From: Variovorax boronicumulans
Lineage (GTDB): Bacteria > Pseudomonadota > Gammaproteobacteria > Burkholderiales > Burkholderiaceae_C
Assembly (NCBI RefSeq): GCF_007677875.1
Contig: NZ_VEDO01000012.1
Coordinates: forward strand, 62,001 to 126,000
Length of the DNA stretch: 64,000 nucleotides
Direction: 5' to 3'
How positions within the stretch are numbered: the stretch's first letter is position 1; the number at the start of each line of letters is the position of its first letter. This document shows, in pieces, positions 23,741-32,299 of this stretch. A program made the position numbers and the translations under genes. The notes under the pieces are model-generated. The model was not told the DNA's origin. It did no database searches and saw only the letters and a list, made by a program, of their open reading frames with translations.

Positions 23741-25297
23741 TCAGGCCACGTTGCGGCCGCTGCCAGCCCATGCCTGCGCGCGCAGCGCCTTCTTGTCGAT
23801 CTTGCCCAGCGCCGTCTGCGGCAGCGCGTCCGTGAACTGGACCTGCTTGGGCGCATGCAGCGCACCCTTGCGCTCGCGCACCAGCGCCATCAGCGCCTCG
23901 GCCTCCACCTGCTGGCCCGGCCGCAGCACCACCACGGCCTTGACCGCCTCGCCCCACTTGGCGTCCGGCACACCGATCACGGCGGCCTGGGCCACGGCCG
24001 GGTGGCTGCTCAGCACGTCCTCGACCTCGCGCGGGTAGACGTTGAAGCCGCCCGAAACCACCATGTCCTTCTTGCGGTCCACGATGTATAGGCGCCCTTC
24101 CTCGTCGCGGCGGGCCACGTCGCCGGTGTGCAGCCAGCCACCGGCCAGGGCCTCGGCCGTGCGCTCGGGCTGGCGCCAGTACTCGGACATGACCATGCCG
24201 CCGCGCACGCAGATCTCGCCGGCCTCGCCGGGCGGCACGGGCTGCAACTGGTCGTCAAGCAGCGCCACCTCGCAGGCCGCGCTGGCGAAGCCGCAGGCGG
24301 CCAGCAGGTGCGGGCGTGCCACGTCGTGGTCGGCCTTGGGCAAAGAGGCAATCGGGTAGCACTCGGACTGGCCGTAAAGCTGCGAGAACACGGGGCCGAT
24401 GCGCTCCAGGGCCTCGCCCAGACGCGCGGGCGACATGGGCGAGGCGCCGTAGAGCACCAGTTCCAGCGACGAGAGATCGTGCTTCGTGAGACCTGGATGG
24501 TCCAGCAGCACATAGACCATGGTGGGCACCATGAGCGCGAAGTTGATGCGTTCGCGTGCGATGGTGGCGAGCAGCCGCTCGGGGTCGAAGCGCTCGAGCA
24601 GATGCACGGTGCCGCCCTTGCACAGCACGGGCAGCACGTTGGTGCCGGTCACGTGGCTGATCGGGGCGACCGCCAGGAAGCTGGGCCGGCGCGGCAGCTC
24701 GAACTCGGCCATCACGGTCAGCGACATCAGCGCGTTGGCGGCCGAGGTCTTGACCACGCCCTTGGGCTGGCCCGTGGTGCCGCCCGTGTAGTTCAGCGTG
24801 GCGATGCCGGCGGCCTGCGAGAGGTCGAGCGCATTGGCCGCGCCATGGGTATCCGCGAGCTTCAGCAGGTCCTGGCCATAGCCGGCCGGCCCCAGCGTGA
24901 GCACCTGCAGGCCGGGGCAGCGCGCGGCCAGTTCGCCACCGCGCTCGCCGAAGCCCTGGGCGTCGACGATCAGCAGCGCGGCCTCGGCATCGGCCAGCTG
25001 GTAGAGGTGGGCGTCGAGCGCGCCCAGCGGGTGCAGCGAGGTGACGACCGCGCCCAGGGCCTGGGCCGCGACACCGGCGCACCAGCTGTCCCAGCGGTTG
25101 GCGCTGAGCAGCGCCACGCGCTGGCCGCGTTGCAGGCCGGCGGCCTGCAGTACAGCCTGGGTGCGGCCGATGAAATCCGCGGCCTCGGCGTAGCGCACGG
25201 GACGCTCGCTGGTCTGGAAGGCCACGCGCTCCGGAAAGCGCGCGAGCGCGCGCAGCACGAGGCCGCAGTAGGTCGGGTGCTGGTGGGCGGCGTTCAC
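23741..25297 (-). CDS. Class I adenylate-forming acyl/aryl-CoA ligase
   Basis: A 518-residue AMP-forming CoA ligase. LNYTGGTTGQPKGVVKTS (about 166-183) is the phosphate-binding loop, YGQSECYP replaces the usual YGMTE, HTGDVARRDEEGRLYIVDRKKDMVVSGGFNVYP is the hinge (shown by its ends), and Lys499 sits in TALGKIDKKALR. The glycine-rich, aryl-CoA-ligase-like pattern suggests a medium or aromatic acid substrate, but this cannot be fixed. Start: GTG at 25297, overlapping the stop of the monooxygenase gene (GTGA). It belongs to the operon 29447-22723. Confidence 0.92.
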   Translation of the reverse strand: MNAAHQHPTYCGLVLRALARFPERVAFQTSERPVRYAEAADFIGRTQAVLQAAGLQRGQRVALLSANRWDSWCAGVAAQALGAVVTSLHPLGALDAHLYQLADAEAALLIVDAQGFGERGGELAARCPGLQVLTLGPAGYGQDLLKLADTHGAANALDLSQAAGIATLNYTGGTTGQPKGVVKTSAANALMSLTVMAEFELPRRPSFLAVAPISHVTGTNVLPVLCKGGTVHLLERFDPERLLATIARERINFALMVPTMVYVLLDHPGLTKHDLSSLELVLYGASPMSPARLGEALERIGPVFSQLYGQSECYPIASLPKADHDVARPHLLAACGFASAACEVALLDDQLQPVPPGEAGEICVRGGMVMSEYWRQPERTAEALAGGWLHTGDVARRDEEGRLYIVDRKKDMVVSGGFNVYPREVEDVLSSHPAVAQAAVIGVPDAKWGEAVKAVVVLRPGQQVEAEALMALVRERKGALHAPKQVQFTDALPQTALGKIDKKALRAQAWAGSGRNVA

Positions 25298-26274
25298 CGT
25301 GCCGCTCCAGCCGCCGCAGGCAGCCAGGCCAAGGCCGCCAGTGCGGCAGCCTTGTACTCGGCGGCCGTTTGTTCCACGAGTTCTGACACGCTGCCGCGCC
25401 GGTCCACGCCCGAGACGCTGTGGCCCGCGCTCCAGATGTCGCGCCAGCGCCGGATGCTGCTCTCGCCGCCGCTGCCGTACAGCGCGTTGGCGCGCTCGGC
25501 CGTCATGTCGGTCGGCAGGGCCTTGGGGTCCAGGCCCGCGGCGACGATGGACGGGATCAGCGTGTTGGTCTCCAGGCCCGTGAAGGCGCGCGAGAGCAGC
25601 ACGTCGTCGAGCCGGCTGTCCACCAGCATCTGCTTGTGGCCGTCCTCGGCCATGCTCTCGTCGGTGGCGATGAACTTGGTGCCCATGTAGCCCAGGTCGC
25701 AGCCGGCCACCTGCGCGGCCAGCAGCGCCGCGCCGTCGGAGACACCGCCGGCCAGCACGATGGGCCCGTCGTAGAACGCACGCACGGCGCGCACGAAAGC
25801 CAGGCCGTTGGCCCAGCCGGTCTGTCCGCCCGCGCCGGCCGTCAGCAGCACCAGGCCGTCCACGCCGGCCGCGATCGCTTTCTCGGCGTGGCGCACCGAG
25901 GCCACGTCGGCCAGCACGCGGCAGCCGATGTCGTGCAGCGGCGCTACAGCGGGGTCGGGCGCGCCCACGCTCGTGATGACGAGCTCCACGCGGTGGCGCA
26001 GCAAACAGGCCAGTTCCTCGCGCAGGTTTTCGCGCCGCATGATGAGGTTGGGGCAGAACGGTGCGTCCTGCGGACCGAGTTCAGCCGTGAGCCGCGTGAG
26101 CCACTGGTCCAGCTCGGCCACGCCGCGGCAGTTGACCGTGGGGAAGGAGCCGACCACGCCGGCGCGGCAGGCCGCAAGCGTCAGGTCCAGCCCCGACACG
26201 CGGAACATCGGGGCGGCGATCAGCGGCAGGCGCAACCGCTCCGCGAACAGCGCGCGCAGCGGCTGTGTGGTCAT
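25294..26274 (-). CDS. Nitronate monooxygenase-family (2-nitropropane dioxygenase-like) FMN enzyme
   Basis: A 326-residue TIM-barrel flavoprotein of the NMO/NPD family. LPLIAAPMFRVSGLDLTLAA at the N-terminus, GLVLLTAGAGGQTGWAN (about 140-156) and the phosphate-binding VLAGGVSDGAALLAAQVAGCDLGYMGTKFIAT (shown by its ends) are the FMN-site landmarks. Characterised relatives oxidise nitronates, but many in catabolic operons act as enoyl reductases or unknown oxidases, so the true reaction is open. Start: ATG at 26274. It lies between the acyl-CoA dehydrogenase and ligase genes of the leftward operon. Confidence 0.88.
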   Translation of the reverse strand: MTTQPLRALFAERLRLPLIAAPMFRVSGLDLTLAACRAGVVGSFPTVNCRGVAELDQWLTRLTAELGPQDAPFCPNLIMRRENLREELACLLRHRVELVITSVGAPDPAVAPLHDIGCRVLADVASVRHAEKAIAAGVDGLVLLTAGAGGQTGWANGLAFVRAVRAFYDGPIVLAGGVSDGAALLAAQVAGCDLGYMGTKFIATDESMAEDGHKQMLVDSRLDDVLLSRAFTGLETNTLIPSIVAAGLDPKALPTDMTAERANALYGSGGESSIRRWRDIWSAGHSVSGVDRRGSVSELVEQTAAEYKAAALAALAWLPAAAGAAR

Positions 26275-26315
26275 GTCTTGTCTCCGTTGTGGTTGTCGTG
26301 GTCCGGCAGCTGCAA

Positions 26316-27467
26316 TCAGCTCGCGGCCTTGATCATGTTGCGCGCGATCACCAGCTGCTGGATCTGGCTCGTGCCTTCGTACAGGCGGAACAGGCGCACG
26401 TCGCGGTAGAAGCGCTCGATGCCGTGGTCGGCCACGTAGCCCGAGCCGCCGAAGATCTGCACCGCGCGGTCGGCCACCTTGCCGCAGATCTCCGAGGCGA
26501 ACAGCTTGCAGCACGACGCCTCGGTCGAGACGTTCTCGCCGTTGTCGCGCCGGCGCGCGGCGTCGATGACCATGCAGCGCGCGGCATAGGCTTCCATCTT
26601 GCTGTCGGCCAGCATGGCCTGCACGAGTTGGAACTCGGCGATGGGCTGGCCGAACTGGCGGCGTTCCATGGCGTACTTGAGCGCGTCCTCCAGCATGCGC
26701 TCGGCGGCGCCCACGCAGATCGCGGCGATGTGGATGCGGCCTTTCTCCAGCACCTTCATCGCGGTCTTGAAGCCCTGCCCTTCCTTGCCGCCGATGATGT
26801 TCTCGGCCGGCACGCGCACGTTGTCGAAGATCACGTCGGCCGTGTGCGCGCCGCGCTGGCCCATCTTCTTGTCGGGTTTGCCGACCGTGATGCCGGGCGT
26901 CTTGGCATCGACGATGAAGGAGGACACGCCGCCCGCGCCCTTGTTGTTCGGGTCGGTGCGCGCCATCAGCGTGAAGATGCCGGCCGTGGGTGCGTTGGTG
27001 ATGAAGCGCTTGCTGCCGTTGACGATGTAGTGGTCGCCCTCGCGGCGCGCCGTGGTGCGCAGCGAGGCCGCGTCCGAGCCGGCCTCGGGCTCGGTCAGCG
27101 CGAAGCTGGCGGTGAGTTCGCCGCTGGCGAGCTTGGGCAGCCAGTAGTCCTTCTGCGCCTGCGTGCCGTCGATCAGGATGCCCTGCGAGCCGATGCCCAC
27201 GGTGGTGCCGAACAGCGAGCGGAACGCCGGCGAGGTGCGGCCCATCTCGAACATGATCAGCGACTCCTCTTCCATGGTCGCGCCCAGGCCGCCGTACTCC
27301 TCGGGCACGGTCAGGCCGAACAGGCCCATGGCCTTCATCTCCTGGACGATGTCCTCGGGGATCTGGTCGGTCTCGGCCACGGTGTTCTCGGCCGGGATCA
27401 GGCGCTCGTTGACGAAGGTGCGCACGCTGTCGAGGAAGGCCTGGGTGATGTCGGGGTCGCGGATCAT
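26316..27467 (-). CDS. Acyl-CoA dehydrogenase (short/medium-chain type)
   Basis: A 383-residue flavoprotein. FALTEPEAGSDAASL, KRFITNAPTAGIF and DRAVQIFGGSGYVADHGIERFYRD (ends shown) are the family signatures. The C-terminal LYEGTSQIQQLVIARNM retains the catalytic Glu at the medium-chain position. It therefore differs from the dehydrogenases at 7056 and 36944, which lack Glu there. It would oxidise an acyl-CoA to its 2-enoyl form using electron-transfer flavoprotein. It is third in the leftward operon after two Bug genes. Confidence 0.95.
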   Translation of the reverse strand: MIRDPDITQAFLDSVRTFVNERLIPAENTVAETDQIPEDIVQEMKAMGLFGLTVPEEYGGLGATMEEESLIMFEMGRTSPAFRSLFGTTVGIGSQGILIDGTQAQKDYWLPKLASGELTASFALTEPEAGSDAASLRTTARREGDHYIVNGSKRFITNAPTAGIFTLMARTDPNNKGAGGVSSFIVDAKTPGITVGKPDKKMGQRGAHTADVIFDNVRVPAENIIGGKEGQGFKTAMKVLEKGRIHIAAICVGAAERMLEDALKYAMERRQFGQPIAEFQLVQAMLADSKMEAYAARCMVIDAARRRDNGENVSTEASCCKLFASEICGKVADRAVQIFGGSGYVADHGIERFYRDVRLFRLYEGTSQIQQLVIARNMIKAAS

Positions 27468-27495
27468 GTCGGGTCCATCAAGGGTCGGTTGAAAC

Positions 27496-28461
27496 TCATT
27501 CGTCCATCGAGAGCCCGGCGGCCTCGACGGTCTTGTGCCAGCGCGCGCGTTCGGCGTCGATGAAGCGCGCGAACTCCGCGGGCGTGTTGCCCCCGGGTTC
27601 GGCGCCCATGGCGCGCAGGCGCTCGGCGTTCTCGGGGGCCAGCAGCACCTGGCGAGCGCTCTGCTGGATCTTGTTCACGATGGCCGGCGGCGTGCCGGCC
27701 GGAGCCACGAGGCCGAACCAGGCCGTGACGACCATGTCGGCCACGCCGGCCTCGGCCATGGTGGGCACGTCGGGCAGCTGCGGACTGCGCGTGGCGCCGG
27801 TCAGCGCCAGCGCGCGGAACTTGCCGCCCTGGATCTGCGCGATCGAACTGGGCAGGTTGTCCACCATGAAGGTGTATTGGTTGGCCAGCAGCGCGGCCAC
27901 GGCCGGGCCGGCGCCCTTGTAGGCCACGTGCTCGGCCTTGGTGCCCGTGCGCTGCAGGAACATCTCGCCCGACAGGTGCGGCGACTGGCCCTTGCCCGAG
28001 GAGCCGAAGGCGTGCTTGGCCGGCTCGGCCTTGAGCCTGGCGATCAGGTCCTTGGCGCTCGTGATGCCGGAGTCGGCGTTGACCACGAGCACGTTGGGCA
28101 CCGAGACGGCCAGCGTCACGGGCGCGAAGTCGGTGGGCTTGTACGGCAGCTTCTTGTACAGGCTGTAGTTGATCGCGTTGGGGCCGATGTTGCCCATGAC
28201 CAGCGTGTAGCCGTCGGGCGCGGAGCGCACCAGTTGCTGCGTGCCGATGATGCCGGCGGCGCCGGCCTTGTTGTCGACCACCACGCTCTGGCCCCAGGCG
28301 CGCGAGAGGCCGTCGGCCAGCAGCCGCGTGACGATGTCGGTGGTGCCGCCCGGCGCGGCCGGCACGATGATGGTGACCGGCTTGGTGGGCCAGGCGTCCT
28401 GCGCGAAAGCCGGTCCAGCCAGGACCAGTGCGGCGATCCAGGAAACGAGGTGTTTGGACAT
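27496..28461 (-). CDS. Bug/TctC-family substrate-binding protein
   Basis: A 321-residue receptor with signal peptide MSKHLVSWIAALVLAGPAFA and mature start QDAWPTKPVTIIVPAAPGGTTD. Internal landmarks are DNKAGAAGIIGTQQLVRSAPDGYTLVMG and PQLPDVPTMAEAGVADMVVTAWFGLVAPAGTP (ends shown). It is a tandem neighbour of the Bug gene at 28473, 11 bases away, but the two are quite different in sequence and so not a recent duplication. The tandem pair at the head of a catabolic operon suggests two ligands or a dual uptake/sensing role. Confidence 0.93.
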   Translation of the reverse strand: MSKHLVSWIAALVLAGPAFAQDAWPTKPVTIIVPAAPGGTTDIVTRLLADGLSRAWGQSVVVDNKAGAAGIIGTQQLVRSAPDGYTLVMGNIGPNAINYSLYKKLPYKPTDFAPVTLAVSVPNVLVVNADSGITSAKDLIARLKAEPAKHAFGSSGKGQSPHLSGEMFLQRTGTKAEHVAYKGAGPAVAALLANQYTFMVDNLPSSIAQIQGGKFRALALTGATRSPQLPDVPTMAEAGVADMVVTAWFGLVAPAGTPPAIVNKIQQSARQVLLAPENAERLRAMGAEPGGNTPAEFARFIDAERARWHKTVEAAGLSMDE

Positions 28462-28472
28462 GGCGGCGCTCT

Positions 28473-29447
28473 TCACTCGAACTTGATGCCCTGGGTCACG
28501 CCGCGCCACATCTCCAGGTCCTTGCGCTGCTGCTCGGCCAGCACGGCCGGCGCGCCGCTCCACATGTCGTAACCCTGCTCGGCCCAGAGCTTGCGCAGAC
28601 CTTCGTCGGCCAGCGTGCGGTTGACGGCCGTGTTGACCAGGGCCACCTGCTCGGTCTTCATCTGGGCCGGTCCGTAGACGCCGTACCAGCCGATCACCTC
28701 GTAGCCGGGCAGGCCGGCCTCGCGCATGGTGGGCACGTCCGGGAGCGAAGCGTTGCGCTCGCGCGAGGTCACGACCAGCGGGCGCACGCGCTGGGTCTGG
28801 ATGTAGTTGCGCGCGGTGCTCACGATGTCGAACATCATGGTCAGCTGGCCGCCGATCACGTCGGTCATGGCTGGCGCGTTGCCCTTGTAGGGCACATGCG
28901 TGAGCGTGATGCCGCTTTGCTTGGCGAACAGCTCGCCGGACAGGTGGTTGGACGCCCCCATGCCGGCCGAGCCGTAGGACACCTTGCCCGGGTTGGCCTT
29001 GGCGTACGCGATCAACTCCTTGAGGGTCTTGATCGGCAGGTCCTTGTTGATGACCAGCGCGTTGGCGTAGCTCAGTACGGGGGACAGCGGCGTCAGATCC
29101 TTCACCGTGTCGAAGGGCATGCTCTTGATCACGTGCGGCGTGATCGTGAGCGTGGGGCTGGCGCCGAAATACAGCACGCTGCCGTCCGGCGCGGCGCGCG
29201 CCACGGCCTCGCCGCCCAGCGCGCCGGCCACGCCGGGCCGGTTCTCGACGATCACCGTGCGACCCAGCTCGCGGCCGAACACCTGGGCGAACTGGCGCGC
29301 CGCCGTGTCCACCGGGCCGCCGGCCGCATAGCCCACCACCAGGCGCACAGGCTGCTGCTGGGCCCATGCCGGCGCGGCAGCACACAGCAGGCCGAAGAGG
29401 CTCGCCAGCACGCCTCGGCGGGCGGAACGGTGAAGGGTCGGCAGCAT
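28473..29447 (-). CDS. Bug/TctC-family substrate-binding protein, first gene of the leftward operon
   Basis: A 324-residue periplasmic protein. The signal peptide MLPTLHRSARRGVLASLFGL ends at AWAQ. VRLVVGYAAGGPVDTAARQFAQ, ENRPGVAGALGGEAVARAAPDG and SLPDVPTMREAGLPGYEVIGWYGVYGPA (ends shown) are family-typical. Start: ATG at 29447, after GGAGACC. It is the promoter-proximal gene facing the divergent LysR gene, separated by 131 bases that contain the shared 28-base element. Confidence 0.93.
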   Translation of the reverse strand: MLPTLHRSARRGVLASLFGLLCAAAPAWAQQQPVRLVVGYAAGGPVDTAARQFAQVFGRELGRTVIVENRPGVAGALGGEAVARAAPDGSVLYFGASPTLTITPHVIKSMPFDTVKDLTPLSPVLSYANALVINKDLPIKTLKELIAYAKANPGKVSYGSAGMGASNHLSGELFAKQSGITLTHVPYKGNAPAMTDVIGGQLTMMFDIVSTARNYIQTQRVRPLVVTSRERNASLPDVPTMREAGLPGYEVIGWYGVYGPAQMKTEQVALVNTAVNRTLADEGLRKLWAEQGYDMWSGAPAVLAEQQRKDLEMWRGVTQGIKFE

Positions 29448-29492
29448 GGGGGTCTCCTGATGGTTGTGGGGGGGGTCTGTGCCCGAGCGGCG

Positions 29493-29546
29493 AGGATGGC
29501 ACCGCGCCGCTGCCACGGCCATCAGTTTTTGGCAAAGGGGGTGTTC
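29493..29546 (-). promoter_or_regulatory. LysR-type regulatory element D for the leftward Bug/acyl-CoA operon
   Basis: A 28-base element at 29519-29546, on the plus strand CCATCnGTnTTTGG followed by nnAAnGGGGTGTTC, is repeated at 39758-39785 with 23 of 28 identical bases. On the minus strand a -10-like CATCCT (29498-29493) lies 21 bases beyond the element, the same distance as CATGCT in the other copy. Both copies sit in divergent gaps before acyl-CoA operons. The LysR protein encoded at 29579 is the likely binder. A plus-strand TACGCT (29559-29564) may be the LysR gene's own -10. Confidence 0.6.
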
Positions 29547-29578
29547 GCGCCGGTGCGGTACGCTCGCGGCCCCACGCC

Positions 29579-30484
29579 ATGCACTTCGACCTGTTCGACC
29601 TTCGCCTGTTCGTCTACGTCGCCGAGGAATCCAACCTGCGGCGCGGAGCCGAGCGCGCCTGCATCTCGCTGGCCGCGGCCAGCACACGCATCAAGCAGCT
29701 GGAAGACAACATCGGCGCCAAGCTGTTCTACCGCAAGCCCCAGGGCGTGGAACTGAACCCGGCCGGCGAGGCCCTGCTGCACCACGCACGCAAGGTGCTG
29801 CAGCAGGTGGACCACCTGAAGATCGACCTGCGCGACTATGCGCAGGGCGCCAAGGGCCATGTGCGCGTGCTGGCCAACACCACCTCGATCACGAGCGCCC
29901 TGCCCTCCGCGCTGGCCAGCTTCCTGGCCCAGCACAAGGACGTCAGCATCGACCTGCGCGAGCGGCTCAGCCACGAGATCGTGATCGCGATCCACGAGGC
30001 CCATGCCGACATCGGCCTGGTGGCCGGCTATGTCGACACGCAGGGCCTGGAGGTGCGTGATTTCGTCGCCGACGAGCTCGTGGTCGTGGTGCCGGCCCGG
30101 CACGCCATGGCCACCTTGGCGCAGATCGACTTCGTGCAGACACTGGACGAGCCGCACATCTCGCTGGCCGAGGGCAGCGCGCTGGCCAACTTCCTGCCGC
30201 CGCTGGCGCGCAGCATCGGCCGCAATCTGGAGTTCCGCATCCAGGTGTCCAGCTTCGAGTCCATCTGCCTGCTGGTGGAAGCCGGCGTGGGCATCGGCAT
30301 CCTGCCGCGCTCCTCGGCCGCGCGCCATGCGCGCACGATGAAGCTGGCGCTGGTGCCGCTGCGCGACCCGTGGGCCCAGCGCGAGACCAAGATCGTCAAC
30401 CGCGCCGGCCAGCCCCTGCCGCGCCTGGCGGCGGAACTGGTGCGGCACCTGGCGAATTTCAGCTTCGCGGACCGGCTGCTGTAG
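29579..30484 (+). CDS. LysR-family transcriptional regulator
   Basis: A 301-residue LysR protein. The N-terminal winged helix (about 1-65) reads FDLRLFVYVAEESNLRRGAE...ISLAAASTRIKQLEDNIGAKLFYRKPQGVELNPAGEAL in order. The effector domain follows from about residue 90, with VLANTTSITSALPSAL at its start. It is transcribed away from the Bug/acyl-CoA operon, the usual arrangement for a LysR regulator and its target. The shared element at 29519 and 39758 suggests that it also controls the operon starting at 39693. The co-inducer is unknown. Start: ATG at 29579. Confidence 0.94.
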   Translation: MHFDLFDLRLFVYVAEESNLRRGAERACISLAAASTRIKQLEDNIGAKLFYRKPQGVELNPAGEALLHHARKVLQQVDHLKIDLRDYAQGAKGHVRVLANTTSITSALPSALASFLAQHKDVSIDLRERLSHEIVIAIHEAHADIGLVAGYVDTQGLEVRDFVADELVVVVPARHAMATLAQIDFVQTLDEPHISLAEGSALANFLPPLARSIGRNLEFRIQVSSFESICLLVEAGVGIGILPRSSAARHARTMKLALVPLRDPWAQRETKIVNRAGQPLPRLAAELVRHLANFSFADRLL

Positions 30485-30493
30485 CTTGGGTGC

Positions 30494-30949
30494 CTACAGC
30501 TGGGACTTGAGGCGCTGCAGCACCTCCCGGTCGATGCGGTCCTTGTCGCGGTAGTCGGTTTTGGTCTTGAGCAGGCCTTCGATGTCCAGCGTGCGGATGT
30601 CCACGCCGTCCACCGTCACTGTGCGCACGTGGGGCTGCAGGCTTTCGTAGGTCTGGCCATTCGCTGCGAACAGCAGGTCGATCAACAAGGCGTCGGCCAC
30701 GCGGATGTTCTCGGGCTCGTCCGTCGGCACCTCGAACCACTGCGGGTCCAGTTCCTGGCTGGACGGCAGGAAGGACAGGGCACGGATCACACGGCGGCCG
30801 TTGTCGATGGAAGAAGGCAGCAGCAGATCGATGTCTTCGGTGGCGCGAACGAAGCCATTCAGCCGGACGGCCTGCCCGCCGACCAGGATGTACTGCACCC
30901 CCTCGGCCTGCAAGCGGCGCAGGAGATCGAGCAGGCCATCGGCGTCCAT
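30494..30949 (-). CDS. Nucleotidyltransferase-fold protein (possible type II/IV toxin-like)
   Basis: A 151-residue protein with the minimal nucleotidyltransferase signature: ILVGGQAVRLNGFVRATEDID (about 21-41) gives the GG motif and the metal-binding Asp39 and Asp41. The remainder (VDIRTLDIEGLLKTKTDYRDKDRIDREVL) has the Lys and Asp typical of the AbiEii/DUF6036-like group. It follows a 69-residue protein by 7 bases, so the two form a small operon that resembles a toxin-antitoxin pair. The target, and whether it is toxic, are unknown. It converges with the LysR gene, whose end is 9 bases away. Confidence 0.75.
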   Translation of the reverse strand: MDADGLLDLLRRLQAEGVQYILVGGQAVRLNGFVRATEDIDLLLPSSIDNGRRVIRALSFLPSSQELDPQWFEVPTDEPENIRVADALLIDLLFAANGQTYESLQPHVRTVTVDGVDIRTLDIEGLLKTKTDYRDKDRIDREVLQRLKSQL

Positions 30950-30956
30950 GGTCTCT

Positions 30957-31166
30957 TCAACGTCGGGCGTTGAGCAGGCGCGCCATGGCCAGCTGGCGCG
31001 CGTCGTCGGCGGCGTTCATGGCGCTGTGCGTGGCACGCGTGACACCCGGCGGGTGCGGAACGCGCAGACTCCCCAACATCGCATCGAGGCGGCGGCCACG
31101 CCGCAGCGCTTCCGCCGGGTCGCGGATCAGCTCGGAGCGCTCATGCTGGCCAACGGTGCGGGTCAT
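30957..31166 (-). CDS. Small hydrophilic protein upstream of the nucleotidyltransferase (putative antitoxin)
   Basis: A 69-residue charged, helical protein (MTRTVGQHERSELIRDPAEA...ending ARQLAMARLLNARR) with no recognisable domain. Start: ATG at 31166; no Shine-Dalgarno is seen. A TACGAT hexamer ends 7 bases upstream (31179-31174, minus strand), so the message could be leaderless, although readthrough from the transporter gene 29 bases upstream is also possible. Its size and its position directly before the nucleotidyltransferase suggest a partner or antitoxin role; this is inference. Confidence 0.6.
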   Translation of the reverse strand: MTRTVGQHERSELIRDPAEALRRGRRLDAMLGSLRVPHPPGVTRATHSAMNAADDARQLAMARLLNARR

Positions 31167-31195
31167 GCCGCTGATCGTAGCAGCCGGCCGCGCGC

Positions 31196-32206
31196 TCAGC
31201 GTTGCGGATCCGCCGCCACACTTGCAGGCACCTCGCCCGGCGCCTGCGCCCGCTTCGCATAGCGCTGCGCCAGCACCGCGCAGACCATCAGCTGCATCTG
31301 GTGGAACAGCATCAGCGGCAGCACGATGGCGCCAGCCACGTTGGCCGCGAACAGCACCTTGGCCATGGGCACGCCGCTGACTAGGCTCTTCTTGGAGCCG
31401 CAGAAGACGATGGTGATCTCGTCCTCCTTCGAAAAGCCCAGGCGGCGCGCGCTCCAGGTGGTGATGACCAGCACCAGGCCCAGCAGCACGGCACAGACCA
31501 GCAGCAGGCCGAACAGCGCACCCAGGGGCACCTGCGACCACAGGCCGTCGATCACGGCATGGCTGAAGGCCGCGTAAACCACGAGCAGGATGGAGCCCTG
31601 GTCCACCACCTTCATGACCGAAGCCCGGCGCTGCAGAAAGCCGGCGAGCCAGGGCCGCAGCAGGTGGCCCGCGATGAAGGGCAGCAGGAGCTGCAGGCCG
31701 ATGCGGCCCATCGCGTCCAGCGGGTCGCCCATCGCCGCGTTCTGCGACAGCAGCAGGCCCACCACGAGCGGCGTGAACGCCACGCCCAGCAGCGTGGAGG
31801 CCGAGGCGCTGCAGACCGCGGCCGGGATGTTGCCGCGCGCCATGGACACGAAGGCGATGGCGGACTGCACCGTGGCCGGCAGCGCACACAGGTACAGGAT
31901 GCCGGTGTAGAGATCCCGCGTGACCAGCGGCTGCAGCAGCGGCTTGAGTGCCCAGCCCAGCAGCGGGAACAGCACGAAGGTGCTGGCCACCACGACCAGG
32001 TGCAGCCGCCAGTGGCCGATGCCGGCCAGGATGGCCTGGCGCGACAGCTTGGCGCCGTGCAGGAAGAACAGCAGGCTCACGGCCACGGTGGTGGCCACCT
32101 CCAGCACCTGGGCGAAGCGGCCGGAGGCCGGCAGCAGGCTGGCCAGTGCGACCGTGCAGACGAGGTAGAGCGTGAAGTTGTCGGGCAGCAGTCGGGAGCG
32201 GGCCAT
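31196..32206 (-). CDS. Bile acid:sodium symporter-like (SBF-like) transporter
   Basis: A 336-residue inner-membrane protein with about ten hydrophobic helices. LLFFLHGAKLSRQAILAG (about 44-61), LCALPATVQSAIAFVSMARGNIPAAVCSASAS (ends shown) and FCGSKKSLVSGVPMAKVLFA match the SBF-like family (PF13593, YfeH-type). Characterised SBF relatives take up bile acids, pantoate or other organic anions with sodium; the substrate here is unknown. Start: ATG at 32206. A longer start upstream would run into the promoter region. It diverges from a LysR gene across 93 bases. Confidence 0.88.
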   Translation of the reverse strand: MARSRLLPDNFTLYLVCTVALASLLPASGRFAQVLEVATTVAVSLLFFLHGAKLSRQAILAGIGHWRLHLVVVASTFVLFPLLGWALKPLLQPLVTRDLYTGILYLCALPATVQSAIAFVSMARGNIPAAVCSASASTLLGVAFTPLVVGLLLSQNAAMGDPLDAMGRIGLQLLLPFIAGHLLRPWLAGFLQRRASVMKVVDQGSILLVVYAAFSHAVIDGLWSQVPLGALFGLLLVCAVLLGLVLVITTWSARRLGFSKEDEITIVFCGSKKSLVSGVPMAKVLFAANVAGAIVLPLMLFHQMQLMVCAVLAQRYAKRAQAPGEVPASVAADPQR

Positions 32207-32280
32207 GGTCGGAACAGGAAAACAGGAACTGCCGCGATTGGACCGCGTTGGGCGACCCAAGAGAAATGGATTGATCTGAT

Positions 32281-32293
32281 GAATTTATGATTC
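32281..32293. promoter_or_regulatory. Possible LysR box between the SBF-like transporter and LysR genes
   Basis: GAATTTATGATTC has inverted GAAT/ATTC arms around 5 bases and lies 6 bases before the LysR ATG, in an unusually AT-rich part of the 93-base divergent gap. It could be an autoregulatory site. The arms are short, so the call is weak. Confidence 0.3.
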
Positions 32294-32299
32294 GACCGC

